Notes under the pieces: model-generated
Told to the model about the DNA's origin: nothing
The model's input: only the letters and a program-made list of their open reading frames with translations
The model's database searches: none
Program-made: the position numbers and the translations under genes
Shown here: positions 1 through 5,522 of the stretch, in pieces
Layout of the letters: each line of letters opens with the position of its first letter
How positions within the stretch are numbered: the stretch's first letter is position 1
NCBI GenBank assembly: GCA_003517845.1
Contig: DOZU01000034.1
Span: forward strand, 1-6,574
Direction of reading: 5' to 3'
Origin: Clostridiales bacterium
GTDB taxonomy: Bacteria > Bacillota > Sulfobacillia > UBA995
DNA length: 6,574 nucleotides

Positions 1-2
1 GT

Positions 3-113
3 GACCATGCGTCCCTGGATGACCAGTTCCGCGTTCATGCTTCGGGGACATTCCTTCTCGTCTCTCGGTGAGACACGGTGGCAGGCTGAATAGTTACCTC
101 GCGACCATGCGTC
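3..113. repeat. 11-bp direct repeat pair about 100 bp apart
   Basis: GACCATGCGTC occurs at 3-13 and again at 103-113. Between them lies a small perfect inverted repeat, GTCTC (60-64) and GAGAC (70-74), with a 5-nt loop. No coding frame with recognisable similarity covers this stretch. The arrangement could be a degraded insertion sequence end or a chance repeat. The window starts too close to the first copy to decide. Confidence 0.35.
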
Positions 114-190
114 AGCACTGCCCTTGCCCAACCGCAAGGGGATGGGGGTGCCGACTGCGAAGTCCCCCCTGCCTGTGCTGACACCGGCAC
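111..190 (+). promoter_or_regulatory. Nested inverted repeats in the methyltransferase leader
   Basis: GTCAGCAC (111-118) pairs perfectly with GTGCTGAC (175-182). Enclosed in it is a second stem, CCCTTGC (121-127) with GCAAGGG (134-140), around a 6-nt loop. The outer arm ends about 20 bp before the ribosome binding site of the methyltransferase gene. The RNA could fold as a leader structure, or the arms could be remnants of a mobile-element end. I recognise no known riboswitch, and no convincing -35/-10 pair is visible nearby. Confidence 0.3.
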
Positions 191-212
191 CTCGGAACAG
201 AGGAGGACACCC

Positions 213-1043
213 ATGGCCGCCTTTACCTACCTCATCCAGAAGGTCATCGACAGCGGCAAGTGCCGGGTACCACCCGACTACCACGGGCCGGGAGCCGAGA
301 TCTATGACCTCGTCCAGACCTGGCAGGACGACCTCCCCTACTACCTCACCTGGGCCGAACGCCAGGGCTCGCCCATCCTGGAGCTGGGCGCCGGGACCGG
401 CCGCGTGCTCCTGCCCCTGGCCCGGGCCGGCTACCGGGTCACCGGCCTCGAAGCCTCTCCTGACATGCTCTCGATCCTGGAGCGCAAGCTCTCGGGCGAA
501 CCCGCCGACGTGCGATCCAGGGTCACCCTCCTCCGGGGTGACATGCGTGACCTCTGCCTGAACTCGAGGTTTTGCCTCATTCTCCTGCCCCTGCACACGC
601 TGTCCCACCTCCTGGGATACCAGGACCGCCTCCGCGTCTTCCGCGCCGCCGCCGGGCACCTGGTGCCCGGCGGGGTCCTGGTGGCGGACGTGGAACTGTA
701 CCGGCCCGAGGAGACGCGGGCCGCGCCTCCAGCTCCGGTGCTCACCGGCGTCCACTACGACGCCCAGCGCGACTCACTGCTCCTCATCTTGACCCACGAA
801 CGCCCGGTGCAGGCGCCGAGACCCGCCCGTCACCTGGAGCTGCTCTACCTCACCGTTGACGCGGAGGGGAAGGCGAGCCTCACGACCACGGCGTGCATAG
901 AGGAGCTGACCCCCGTGGAGGAACTGCGCCGGCTCATGGAGGAAGCGGGCCTGAAGCCAGTGGGTCTGTACCGGAACTACGCCGAGGAAGACCTCCGGGA
1001 AGAAGACCCGACGGCGGTGGCAGTAGCCAGGAAGCCTCGTTGA
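213..1043 (+). CDS. Class I SAM-dependent methyltransferase
   Basis: This 276-residue soluble protein probably transfers a methyl group from S-adenosylmethionine; the acceptor cannot be told from sequence. The Rossmann-fold SAM site is clear. Motif I, ILELGAGTGRV, lies at about residues 55-65. An acidic residue at the end of strand 2 (Glu80 in GLEASPDM) should contact the ribose, and RGDM (Asp110) follows. Next comes a hydrophobic strand with LHTLSHL, and then the post-motif segment LVPGGVLVADVELY. The N-terminal stretch with a PPDYHGPGAEIYD pattern is typical of small-molecule or uncharacterised methyltransferases of the Methyltransf_25 type. The ATG is chosen because AGGAGG at 201-206 sits 6 nt upstream. 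The gene stands alone, and its stop is only 12 bp from the stop of the convergent era remnant. No signal peptide or membrane segment is seen. The fold is certain; the substrate is unknown. Confidence 0.9.
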   Translation: MAAFTYLIQKVIDSGKCRVPPDYHGPGAEIYDLVQTWQDDLPYYLTWAERQGSPILELGAGTGRVLLPLARAGYRVTGLEASPDMLSILERKLSGEPADVRSRVTLLRGDMRDLCLNSRFCLILLPLHTLSHLLGYQDRLRVFRAAAGHLVPGGVLVADVELYRPEETRAAPPAPVLTGVHYDAQRDSLLLILTHERPVQAPRPARHLELLYLTVDAEGKASLTTTACIEELTPVEELRRLMEEAGLKPVGLYRNYAEEDLREEDPTAVAVARKPR

Positions 1044-1055
1044 CGTCCCTGGCGT

Positions 1056-1406
1056 TCAGTCGGGCGTGCTGAAGTAACCCAACGCCCGCAGACTGGCCTC
1101 GTGGTTGCGCCAGTCTCGCTTGGTTTTCACCCAGGGGTCGAGGTAGACACCTGTGCCCGGGAGGGCCTCGAGGCGCTGCCGGGCGCGACTCCCTATCTCC
1201 TTGAGCATGCGCCCGCCGCCGATCAGGATCCCCTCTTGCGAGTCCCGCTCCACGAAGACAGTGGCCCGGATGTAGAGCAGACCGGTGTCTCGCTGGGCGA
1301 CCTCCTCGACCAGCACCGCCACGGAATGGGGCACTTCCTCGTGGGTGAGGTGCAGCACCTGTTCGCGCACCTGCTCGGCGAAGACCAGCTGTTCCGGCTG
1401 GTCGGT
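1056..1406 (-). pseudogene. era: Truncated era: C-terminal KH domain only
   Basis: The minus-strand reading frame matches the end of the ribosome-assembly GTPase Era. It runs from the linker TDQPEQLVFAEQVREQ through HLTHEEVPHSVAVLVEE, the KH strand VERDSQEG, MLKEIGSRARQRLEAL and VYLD.WVK to a normal C-terminus. Intact Era is about 300 residues with an N-terminal G domain; here only about 117 residues remain and every GTPase motif is absent. The frame stays open upstream only to a stop at 1428-1430, and Era-like sequence ends at 1404-1406, where insertion-sequence-like repeats start. A GTG at 1368-1370 could start a 104-residue peptide, but I see no good ribosome binding site there. Two further changes suggest relaxed constraint. 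The KH GxxG loop reads IGGGRM (1209-1223), one residue shorter than the usual IGKxG form. The usual LDLWVK reads LDPWVK. Era is essential in most bacteria, so an intact copy is expected elsewhere. Confidence 0.85.
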
Positions 1407-1476
1407 TGCGCATTGCGGCGAAATCGATCACCCGGTCCGGTCGAAGCCGATCGGTCATTCCGCCCAAGTCGATCAC
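1407..1476. mobile_element. Possible IS21-family terminus (solo or remnant end)
   Basis: Directly at the point where era homology breaks, the plus strand begins TGCGCATT and carries degenerate repeats of about 21 bp. Copy 1 (1411-1431) and copy 3 (1456-1476) agree at 17 of 21 positions, with shape CATTsCGsCsAArTCGATCAC. A weaker, 1-bp longer copy lies between them (about 1433-1454). IS21-family elements are known to have ends starting TG and carrying several short internal repeats of this kind, which bind the transposase. No istA or istB coding sequence is visible, so this would be an orphan end left by deletion. The family assignment is an inference from layout, not from a database match. 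Confidence 0.4.
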
Positions 1477-1681
1477 TTGAGCATGTGATCGGAGCGTAGC
1501 GACGCCGGGCGTCCTTCATGTCATGTCTGAACGGTTTGACGGGTTGGTCGTCATCACCTTCCTTCCGCATCGGTTGATCCCCCAGGTATAGAACGCGCTC
1601 AACCCACAACCCGTTTTCGTATGCTTTCGCATGCGGTAAGCCGCGCGCAGCGCCGTCCGTTGCCTGCCGTGCTTGGCTCCT
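1477..1681. other. Gene-free stretch between insertion sequence end and mazF
   Basis: No recognisable gene lies here. It contains a short imperfect hairpin at 1618-1635 (7 pairs including one G-T, loop TTTC). That hairpin is followed by A residues rather than T residues in the mazF direction, so it is not a standard terminator. On the minus strand a 12-codon frame (1516-1554) follows a purine-rich GGAAGGAAGGTG. It may be a decayed gene start or chance. Confidence 0.4.
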
Positions 1682-2017
1682 TCAGTATATACACGCGTCG
1701 AGAATCGAGAGCGTTTCCTGCAAGACCTGGTCCGGTGCCCTCCCGATGAGCCTGGCCCTCCTTGAATGGAAGTCAATTGACTTGACCTGTTCAACCATAA
1801 CGAAGCCAGCTACGTCTTCCTTGTCGGGGATCTGCACATGGAAAGGGTAGTTGCGGCGCGTACTGGTGATGGGACAGACCAGGCAAAGACCTGTATGTTT
1901 GTTGAAGAGATCGTTGCTAACTACCAGGGCCGGCCGACGTCCATGTTGCTCGTGGCCGGACCGAGGATCGAACGTTACTGCGATGAACTCCCCCTTCCGT
2001 GGGACATACTCCGCCAC
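1682..2017 (-). CDS. mazF: MazF-type endoribonuclease toxin
   Basis: This 111-residue protein is the toxin of a type II toxin-antitoxin pair. The family cleaves single-stranded RNA at short specific sequences, which stops translation when the labile antitoxin is lost. The family signature is complete: KGEFIAVTFDP near the N-terminus, then GHEQHGRRPALVVS (residues 21-34) with the conserved Arg28-Pro29 pair. Next come CLVCPITS (45-52) with the conserved Thr51, and YPFHVQIP. The end shows GFVMVEQVKSIDFHSRRARLIGRAP, giving the normal MazF length. Translation starts at a GTG (2015-2017) touching the TAG of mazE (2018-2020). GGGAGGT lies inside the end of mazE at optimal spacing, so the two genes are translationally coupled. 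The cleavage sequence cannot be predicted from the protein. The G+C content is visibly lower than in flanking genes, consistent with horizontal transfer. Confidence 0.95.
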   Translation of the reverse strand: MAEYVPRKGEFIAVTFDPRSGHEQHGRRPALVVSNDLFNKHTGLCLVCPITSTRRNYPFHVQIPDKEDVAGFVMVEQVKSIDFHSRRARLIGRAPDQVLQETLSILDACIY

Positions 2018-2266
2018 CTACCAGACCTCCCTGCCCACCGGATGTCCCCACTCGAGCTCCTCTGGCTTGTAGTCCTTGGGGATACGCTTGACCAGCTCCC
2101 GCAAATCGTGCCCGCCTCGCACGCGTCGAACGGGAGCCACAATGAGCGTGCCGTCGCGAACTGCCACGTCCACTACATCCCCCACGGCGATGCCGACATC
2201 CGATAGCAGCTCCTTGCTCAGGCGAAGCCCTTGACTATTGCCCCACTTTTGGACTCGTGTGATCAT
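2018..2266 (-). CDS. mazE: MazE-type antitoxin, AbrB/SpoVT DNA-binding fold
   Basis: This 82-residue antitoxin should bind and neutralise MazF through its C-terminal tail and repress its own promoter through its N-terminal swapped-hairpin domain. The AbrB-like core is plain: ITRVQKWGNSQGLRLSKELL (residues 2-21), then GIAVGDVVDVAVRDGTLIVAPV. The tail (RELVKRIPKDYKPEELEWGHPVGREVW) is charged and aromatic, as expected for the toxin-wrapping segment. The frame is open further upstream to 2362, but the start is set at the ATG at 2264-2266. AGGGAGGT at 2273-2280 sits 6 nt upstream of it, and the longer version would begin ahead of the promoter. It is the first gene of the pair with mazF directly downstream, the usual antitoxin-first order. 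Confidence 0.93.
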   Translation of the reverse strand: MITRVQKWGNSQGLRLSKELLSDVGIAVGDVVDVAVRDGTLIVAPVRRVRGGHDLRELVKRIPKDYKPEELEWGHPVGREVW

Positions 2267-2272
2267 CGCCTT

Positions 2273-2280
2273 ACCTCCCT
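2273..2280 (-). promoter_or_regulatory. Ribosome binding site deciding the mazE start
   Basis: On the minus strand AGGGAGGT lies 6 nt before the ATG at 2264-2266. It supports the 82-residue form of the antitoxin over an upstream-extended frame. Confidence 0.85.
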
Positions 2281-2291
2281 CGGCTACCCAA

Positions 2292-2320
2292 AGTATAGCC
2301 AAACACGTCCGCCCAGTCAA
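2292..2320 (-). promoter_or_regulatory. Sigma-A/sigma-70 promoter of mazEF
   Basis: On the minus strand the -35 is TTGACT (2315-2320) and the -10 is TATACT (2292-2297). The spacer is exactly 17 bp, and each hexamer is one base from consensus. Transcription should begin near 2285, giving a leader of about 20 nt that holds the mazE ribosome binding site. A 5-bp inverted pair, AGTAT (2292-2296) and ATACT (2323-2327), brackets the promoter and might be part of a MazE operator, but it is short and could be chance. Confidence 0.85.
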
Positions 2321-2330
2321 GGATACTGTG

Positions 2331-2590
2331 GCGCCAATGTGCCGGTCTTGGCGGCGGCGCACGGAAGGCAGCCAGGGTCCAGTGATCCGCTTGCTGATCT
2401 CACGACAGTACCCTGAAATCCACGTCCTTGTGCGAGGCTCTCTCTGTGCCGTCTCACGCTTTTGTGTGCGTTAGCTCATCTAGCGGTTAACTTCGTGCTT
2501 CGTGGATCGCGACCTGTCTTACCCCGAAAACGCGATCTCCCGCCGCCCGCCGCTTTCATGCCCCGTGGTGCCCCGCGGGGCATGGGGGTC
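2331..2590. other. Intergenic stretch between mazEF promoter and cupin gene
   Basis: I see no credible gene on either strand here. The only structure worth noting is the hairpin at 2557-2584 just past the cupin stop. The long plus-strand frame that enters this region at 2462 is an antisense shadow of the cupin gene. Confidence 0.5.
2557..2584 (-). terminator. GC-rich hairpin downstream of the cupin gene
   Basis: CATGCCCCG (2557-2565) and CGGGGCATG (2576-2584) form a perfect 9-bp stem with a 10-nt loop, starting 6 bp after the cupin stop. A 10-bp palindrome, CCCCGCGGGG (2571-2580), offers an alternative fold. The position suits a transcription terminator, but no T-run follows in the cupin direction (the next bases are AAAGCGG). 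It may be a Rho-type or leaky stop, or an mRNA 3'-end stabiliser. Confidence 0.45.
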
Positions 2591-3037
2591 TCAACCTTTC
2601 GAGAGCGCTTCCATCGCCGCAGCCGACTTGACCGACTGAGGAGCCTTCTCGGCCCACCGCTTGCGCATCGCCTCCAGCGAACTGAAGGCTCCCGTGGGAC
2701 TGGGGTAGAAGGTCAGGAGGAAACTGGCAACGGTCTTCCCCCGGTTATTCACGCCCAGCGCGGCCATGGGATGAATGTGGATGGCATCGCCCGGCACTGC
2801 CTTGAACACTTCCCGATCGATGGTCATCTCCAGTTCGCCCTGGAGCATGTAGAACGACAACTCGTTCTCGTGGCCACCGTCATCATGGGGAGGCATGAAA
2901 CCACCCGGCGGCACGGACGCCTTGTAGGTGAAAATGTTCTTGCCGAACACGAGCGGCTGCATCCAGTAGTCGTCCTTCGCATGCTGGAACCCTTCGATCT
3001 CCCGTGTCCGCGTCAGCTTGTACCGCTTCTCGGCCAT
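2591..3037 (-). CDS. Small single-domain cupin protein
   Basis: This 148-residue protein has one conserved beta-barrel cupin domain. Motif 1 is present in a loose form, PPHDDGGHENELSFYMLQGE (residues 49-68), offering His51, His56 and Glu59 as metal ligands. Motif 2 reads PGDAIHIHPMAALGVNN (82-98) with His87 and His89. Many such proteins are metal-dependent dioxygenases, isomerases or sugar- or ligand-binding proteins; the substrate here cannot be assigned. An N-terminal strand-rich stretch (KRYKLTRTREIEGFQ) and a basic helical C-terminal tail (SSLEAMRKRWAEK, then Ala/Ser-rich) flank the barrel. The start at 3035-3037 is chosen because GAGGAGGGG lies about 7 nt upstream; the frame stays open to 3097 but without a ribosome binding site. 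It is transcribed divergently from the peptidase gene. No signal peptide is seen, so it is probably cytosolic. Confidence 0.85.
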   Translation of the reverse strand: MAEKRYKLTRTREIEGFQHAKDDYWMQPLVFGKNIFTYKASVPPGGFMPPHDDGGHENELSFYMLQGELEMTIDREVFKAVPGDAIHIHPMAALGVNNRGKTVASFLLTFYPSPTGAFSSLEAMRKRWAEKAPQSVKSAAAMEALSKG

Positions 3038-3092
3038 ATCCGGTCCCCTCCTCGATTCGAGTAACCCCTCGATGCCATCCGGTAGATCGGGC

Positions 3093-3116
3093 AGCATAAG
3101 CGGCCTTCGCTATGCT
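3093..3116. promoter_or_regulatory. Imperfect palindrome in the cupin upstream region
   Basis: AGCATAAGCG (3093-3102) and CGCTATGCT (3108-3116) are inverted copies differing by one extra A, around a 5-nt centre. They lie 56 bp before the cupin start. On the minus strand one arm reads TATGCT, a possible -10, but no matching -35 is present. It could be a repressor operator or a small hairpin. Confidence 0.35.
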
Positions 3117-3159
3117 ATCCCTCCCCACCCCTTCCTTCTTTGTTTGCCTTCTACGGCGA

Positions 3160-3198
3160 GCGGCAAACTCCTCTTGCCCGGAAGAGGAGTCTTGCCGC
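3160..3198. repeat. Strong 16-bp stem-loop, first of a cluster
   Basis: GCGGCAA (3160-3166) plus ACTCCTCTT (3167-3175) pair with AAGAGGAGT (3182-3190) plus TTGCCGC (3192-3198). This gives 16 base pairs interrupted only by a single bulged C at 3191, with a 6-nt loop. No T-run follows on either strand, so it is not an ordinary intrinsic terminator. Confidence 0.7.
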
Positions 3199-3221
3199 GG
3201 CAGGCGAAACTCGATCTCGTC

Positions 3222-3252
3222 GGCAGGGGCGGGTTCGGAACCCGCCCCTGCC
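3222..3252. repeat. Perfect 15-bp inverted repeat with 1-nt centre
   Basis: GGCAGGGGCGGGTTC (3222-3236) and GAACCCGCCCCTGCC (3238-3252) are exact inverse complements around one G. As RNA, about 13 pairs would form with a small loop. Palindromes of this GC-rich, intergenic, REP-like kind are often dispersed in bacterial genomes. Only one copy occurs in this window, so a repeat family is a guess. Confidence 0.75.
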
Positions 3253-3265
3253 CCGGTCATGTGCA

Positions 3266-3287
3266 AGGGCGGTGGGACCTCCGCCCT
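3266..3287. repeat. Third hairpin before the peptidase gene
   Basis: AGGGCGG (3266-3272) pairs with CCGCCCT (3281-3287). Two more G-C pairs can form inside past a T-T mismatch. It ends 35 bp before the ATG of the peptidase gene and could affect its leader RNA. Confidence 0.5.
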
Positions 3288-3322
3288 CACTGGCTTCATT
3301 CCTGGCAGTGGTAGGTGAGATC

Positions 3323-5383
3323 ATGTTCCGACCCCGGCACTCGGGCCCTCCTGCCACCCGGCGCGAGGAAGTGGTCGAGGAGATCCATGGCACGCGCATC
3401 GTCGACCCCTATCGCTGGCTGGAAGGCGAGGGCAAGGAAGTTGACCGCTGGACGGCGGAGCAGAATGCCTACACCGAGACGGTGCTCGGTCCGCTGCCCG
3501 AGCGCGCGGCCTTTCGGCAAGAACTGGAGCGGTTGCTGAACGCGGACACGGTGGGCTCCGTCGTGGTGCGGCGCAGCCGTGCATTCTACACCTTCCGGGC
3601 GGCGGGCCAAGACCAGCCGGCGCTATGGATGCGCGACCTGGCAAGCGGTGGAGCCGCCCGCCTGCTCGTAGACCCGGGCCGGGATGACCCTTCGGGCATG
3701 GTATCCCTGGACTGGTGGCATGCGTCGCCCAGCGGCGGACTGGTCGCCTTCGGGTTGTCCCGGGCGGGCGACGAGTGGAGCGTGCTTCAGGTAATGCGGG
3801 TCGACACGGGTGAGAGGCTGGCCGACCACATCCCGCGGACGCGCTACGCCAGCCTTGCCTGGGACCTGGATGAAGCGGGGTTCCTCTACACGCGCTACCC
3901 GCTCCCCGGCACCGTCCCCCGGGGCGAGGAGAACTACCATCGTCACGTCTTCCATCACCGTCTGGGCGACGACTGGTCGGACGATGACCTGGTGTACGGC
4001 GAGGGGCAGCCCCGCGAGGAGATGTATGAGCTGGCGCGATCGGAGGATGGGGCATATCTCGTGCTCACCGTGCATCACGGCTGGTCGCGCGCCGACGTCT
4101 ACGTGCGACGGGAAGGTGAAGAGGTTTTCTCCCCGGTGGCGGTAGGAAAGGACGCCGTATTCCTCCCCGAGATGGCAGGCGGTCGGCTGTATCTCCTGAC
4201 CAACTATCAGGCCCCCTGTTATCGCGTGGTGGCGGTGGACCTGGCCGATCCCCGCGAGGAGAACTGGGAAGTGATAGTGCCCGAAAGGGCGGACCTGGTC
4301 CTGCAGGAGTTCCGTCTTGCCGGAGAAACCCTCCTTGTCACCGGCCTGCGCGATGCCGCGAGCCGCCTGCTGGTGTGCGCGATGGATGGACGGGCATCGG
4401 CCGAGGTGGACCTCGGAAGCGCGGGGACAATAAGCGGCCTGGCGGGCGAGCCGGGGAATCCGCTGGCCCTCTTCCGCTTCGAGTCTTACACCCTCCCCCC
4501 CGCCCTGTACCGCCTGGAACTACGGACTCGAACCGTGGACCGCTGGCTGGCGGGAACGACCGCCCCTGGCATGGAAGCCCTTGAGGTGGAGCAGCTATTC
4601 TACCGGTCAGCCGACGGCACCTCCATCCCGCTCTTCCTGATAGGGCGGACGAGGGCAGACGCCCCAACCGCGCAACCGACGATCCTGACCGGCTACGGGG
4701 GCTTCAACATCAGCCTAACCCCGCTATATTCGCCCTCCATGTATCCCTGGCTGGCGCGAGGCGGATTGCTGGCCGTGGCCTGCCTCCGCGGGGGTTCCGA
4801 GTATGGCGAGGCGTGGCACCGGGCGGGAATGCGCGAGAACAAGCAAAACGTTTTCGATGATTTCCTCGCTGCCGCGGAATTCCTCATCGAACAAGGCTTC
4901 ACCGACCGCCGCCGACTGGGAATCCTGGGGCGCAGCAATGGCGGCCTGTTGACGGGCGCGGCCCTGACCCAGCGCCCGGCCATGTGCCGTGCCGCCGTGG
5001 TGGGCGTGCCCTTGCTGGACATGCTGCGTTACCACCGCTTCCTGATCGCCTCGCTCTGGGTGGACGAGTACGGGTCGCCCGATGACCCGAAAGCCTTCGC
5101 GTGGCTGCAGGCTTACTCGCCCTACCATCGGGTGCGTCCGGGCGTGGAGTACCCGGCCGTTTACCTTCACACCGCCGCCTCCGATACGCGGGTTCATCCT
5201 TGCCACGCGCGCAAGATGGCGGCCCTCTTGCAGCACGCAACCCGGTCCGATTCCCCGGACCGGCCGGTGCTGCTACGCGTGGAGACGCTGGCGGGCCACG
5301 GAGCCGGCAAGCCGGTGAGCAAGGTGGTTGACGAACAGGCGGAGACCCTGGCGTTCCTGGCCTGGCAACTCGGAAGTGTGTAG
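3323..5383 (+). CDS. Prolyl oligopeptidase family serine peptidase (S9A)
   Basis: This 686-residue protein should cleave short peptides on the C-terminal side of proline; family length is about 680-710. The N-terminal part carries HGTRIVDPYRWLE, the classic lead-in, followed by a repeat-rich beta-propeller segment that gates access. The C-terminal alpha/beta-hydrolase domain is complete. TGYGGFN holds the oxyanion tyrosine, and RGGSEYGEAWHRAGMRENKQ and FDDFLAAAEFLI follow. The nucleophile motif LGRSNGGLLTG has Ser538. Asp621 lies in SDTRVHP, and His659 in AGHGAGKP. Spacing of the triad matches the animal enzyme. The start at 3323 is chosen because GGTGAG lies 5-10 nt upstream and homology begins just after it. 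The frame is open back to 3140, but that part runs through the stem-loop cluster and has no family similarity. No signal peptide is seen, so it is probably cytosolic. It is a single gene with a 139-bp gap before galU. Confidence 0.96.
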   Translation: MFRPRHSGPPATRREEVVEEIHGTRIVDPYRWLEGEGKEVDRWTAEQNAYTETVLGPLPERAAFRQELERLLNADTVGSVVVRRSRAFYTFRAAGQDQPALWMRDLASGGAARLLVDPGRDDPSGMVSLDWWHASPSGGLVAFGLSRAGDEWSVLQVMRVDTGERLADHIPRTRYASLAWDLDEAGFLYTRYPLPGTVPRGEENYHRHVFHHRLGDDWSDDDLVYGEGQPREEMYELARSEDGAYLVLTVHHGWSRADVYVRREGEEVFSPVAVGKDAVFLPEMAGGRLYLLTNYQAPCYRVVAVDLADPREENWEVIVPERADLVLQEFRLAGETLLVTGLRDAASRLLVCAMDGRASAEVDLGSAGTISGLAGEPGNPLALFRFESYTLPPALYRLELRTRTVDRWLAGTTAPGMEALEVEQLFYRSADGTSIPLFLIGRTRADAPTAQPTILTGYGGFNISLTPLYSPSMYPWLARGGLLAVACLRGGSEYGEAWHRAGMRENKQNVFDDFLAAAEFLIEQGFTDRRRLGILGRSNGGLLTGAALTQRPAMCRAAVVGVPLLDMLRYHRFLIASLWVDEYGSPDDPKAFAWLQAYSPYHRVRPGVEYPAVYLHTAASDTRVHPCHARKMAALLQHATRSDSPDRPVLLRVETLAGHGAGKPVSKVVDEQAETLAFLAWQLGSV

Positions 5384-5522
5384 GGGCGGGGCCGTGACCG
5401 CGAAGACGGCCACGACGATAACCGTGGTCGCAACCATGATCGCGGCCGGGTTTTCGTAGTAGGGAATCTTCCCCGCGGAGAAGAAACATCTTTCCGGCAA
5501 CGGAAGCACGGGAGGGATGCGC
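5384..5522. other. Intergenic region between peptidase and galU
   Basis: No assignable gene is present. Small inverted repeats lie at GGCCGT (5390-5395)/ACGGCC (5406-5411) and GGGAA (5462-5466)/TTCCC (5469-5473). A 5-bp stem, TTCCG (5492-5496)/CGGAA (5501-5505), closes a GCAA loop of the stable GNRA class just upstream of the galU ribosome binding site. A 21-residue GTG-started hydrophobic frame (5394-5459, +) is possible but unsupported. Confidence 0.4.

Noticed and set aside
934..1476. Long minus-strand frame across the methyltransferase end and era stump
   Set aside because: It is low-complexity, Arg/Gly/Pro-rich translation in the wrong frame relative to both recognised genes, typical of GC-rich shadow frames.
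1516..1554. 12-codon minus-strand frame with a purine-rich upstream site
   Set aside because: It is too short, with no similarity or conservation evidence. It is kept only as a note in the gene-free stretch.
1618..1635. Hairpin downstream of mazF as a terminator
   Set aside because: The stem is short and is followed by A residues, not T residues, in the direction of mazF transcription.
2267..2362. Upstream-extended start for mazE
   Set aside because: It would start before the promoter and ignores the strong ribosome binding site at 2273-2280. The added residues do not resemble MazE.
2470..2520. tRNA-like stretch (TTAGCTCATCTAGCGG)
   Set aside because: It has a D-arm-like look only: no T-arm GTTCGA motif, acceptor stem or full cloverleaf could be found.
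2462..3064. Long plus-strand frame opposite the cupin gene
   Set aside because: It is an antisense shadow: its sequence is the complement of a clear cupin gene and has no recognisable domain.
3140..3322. 61-codon upstream extension of the peptidase frame
   Set aside because: It has no similarity to the family, passes through the three stem-loops, and lacks a good ribosome binding site. The ATG at 3323 has one, and homology begins there.
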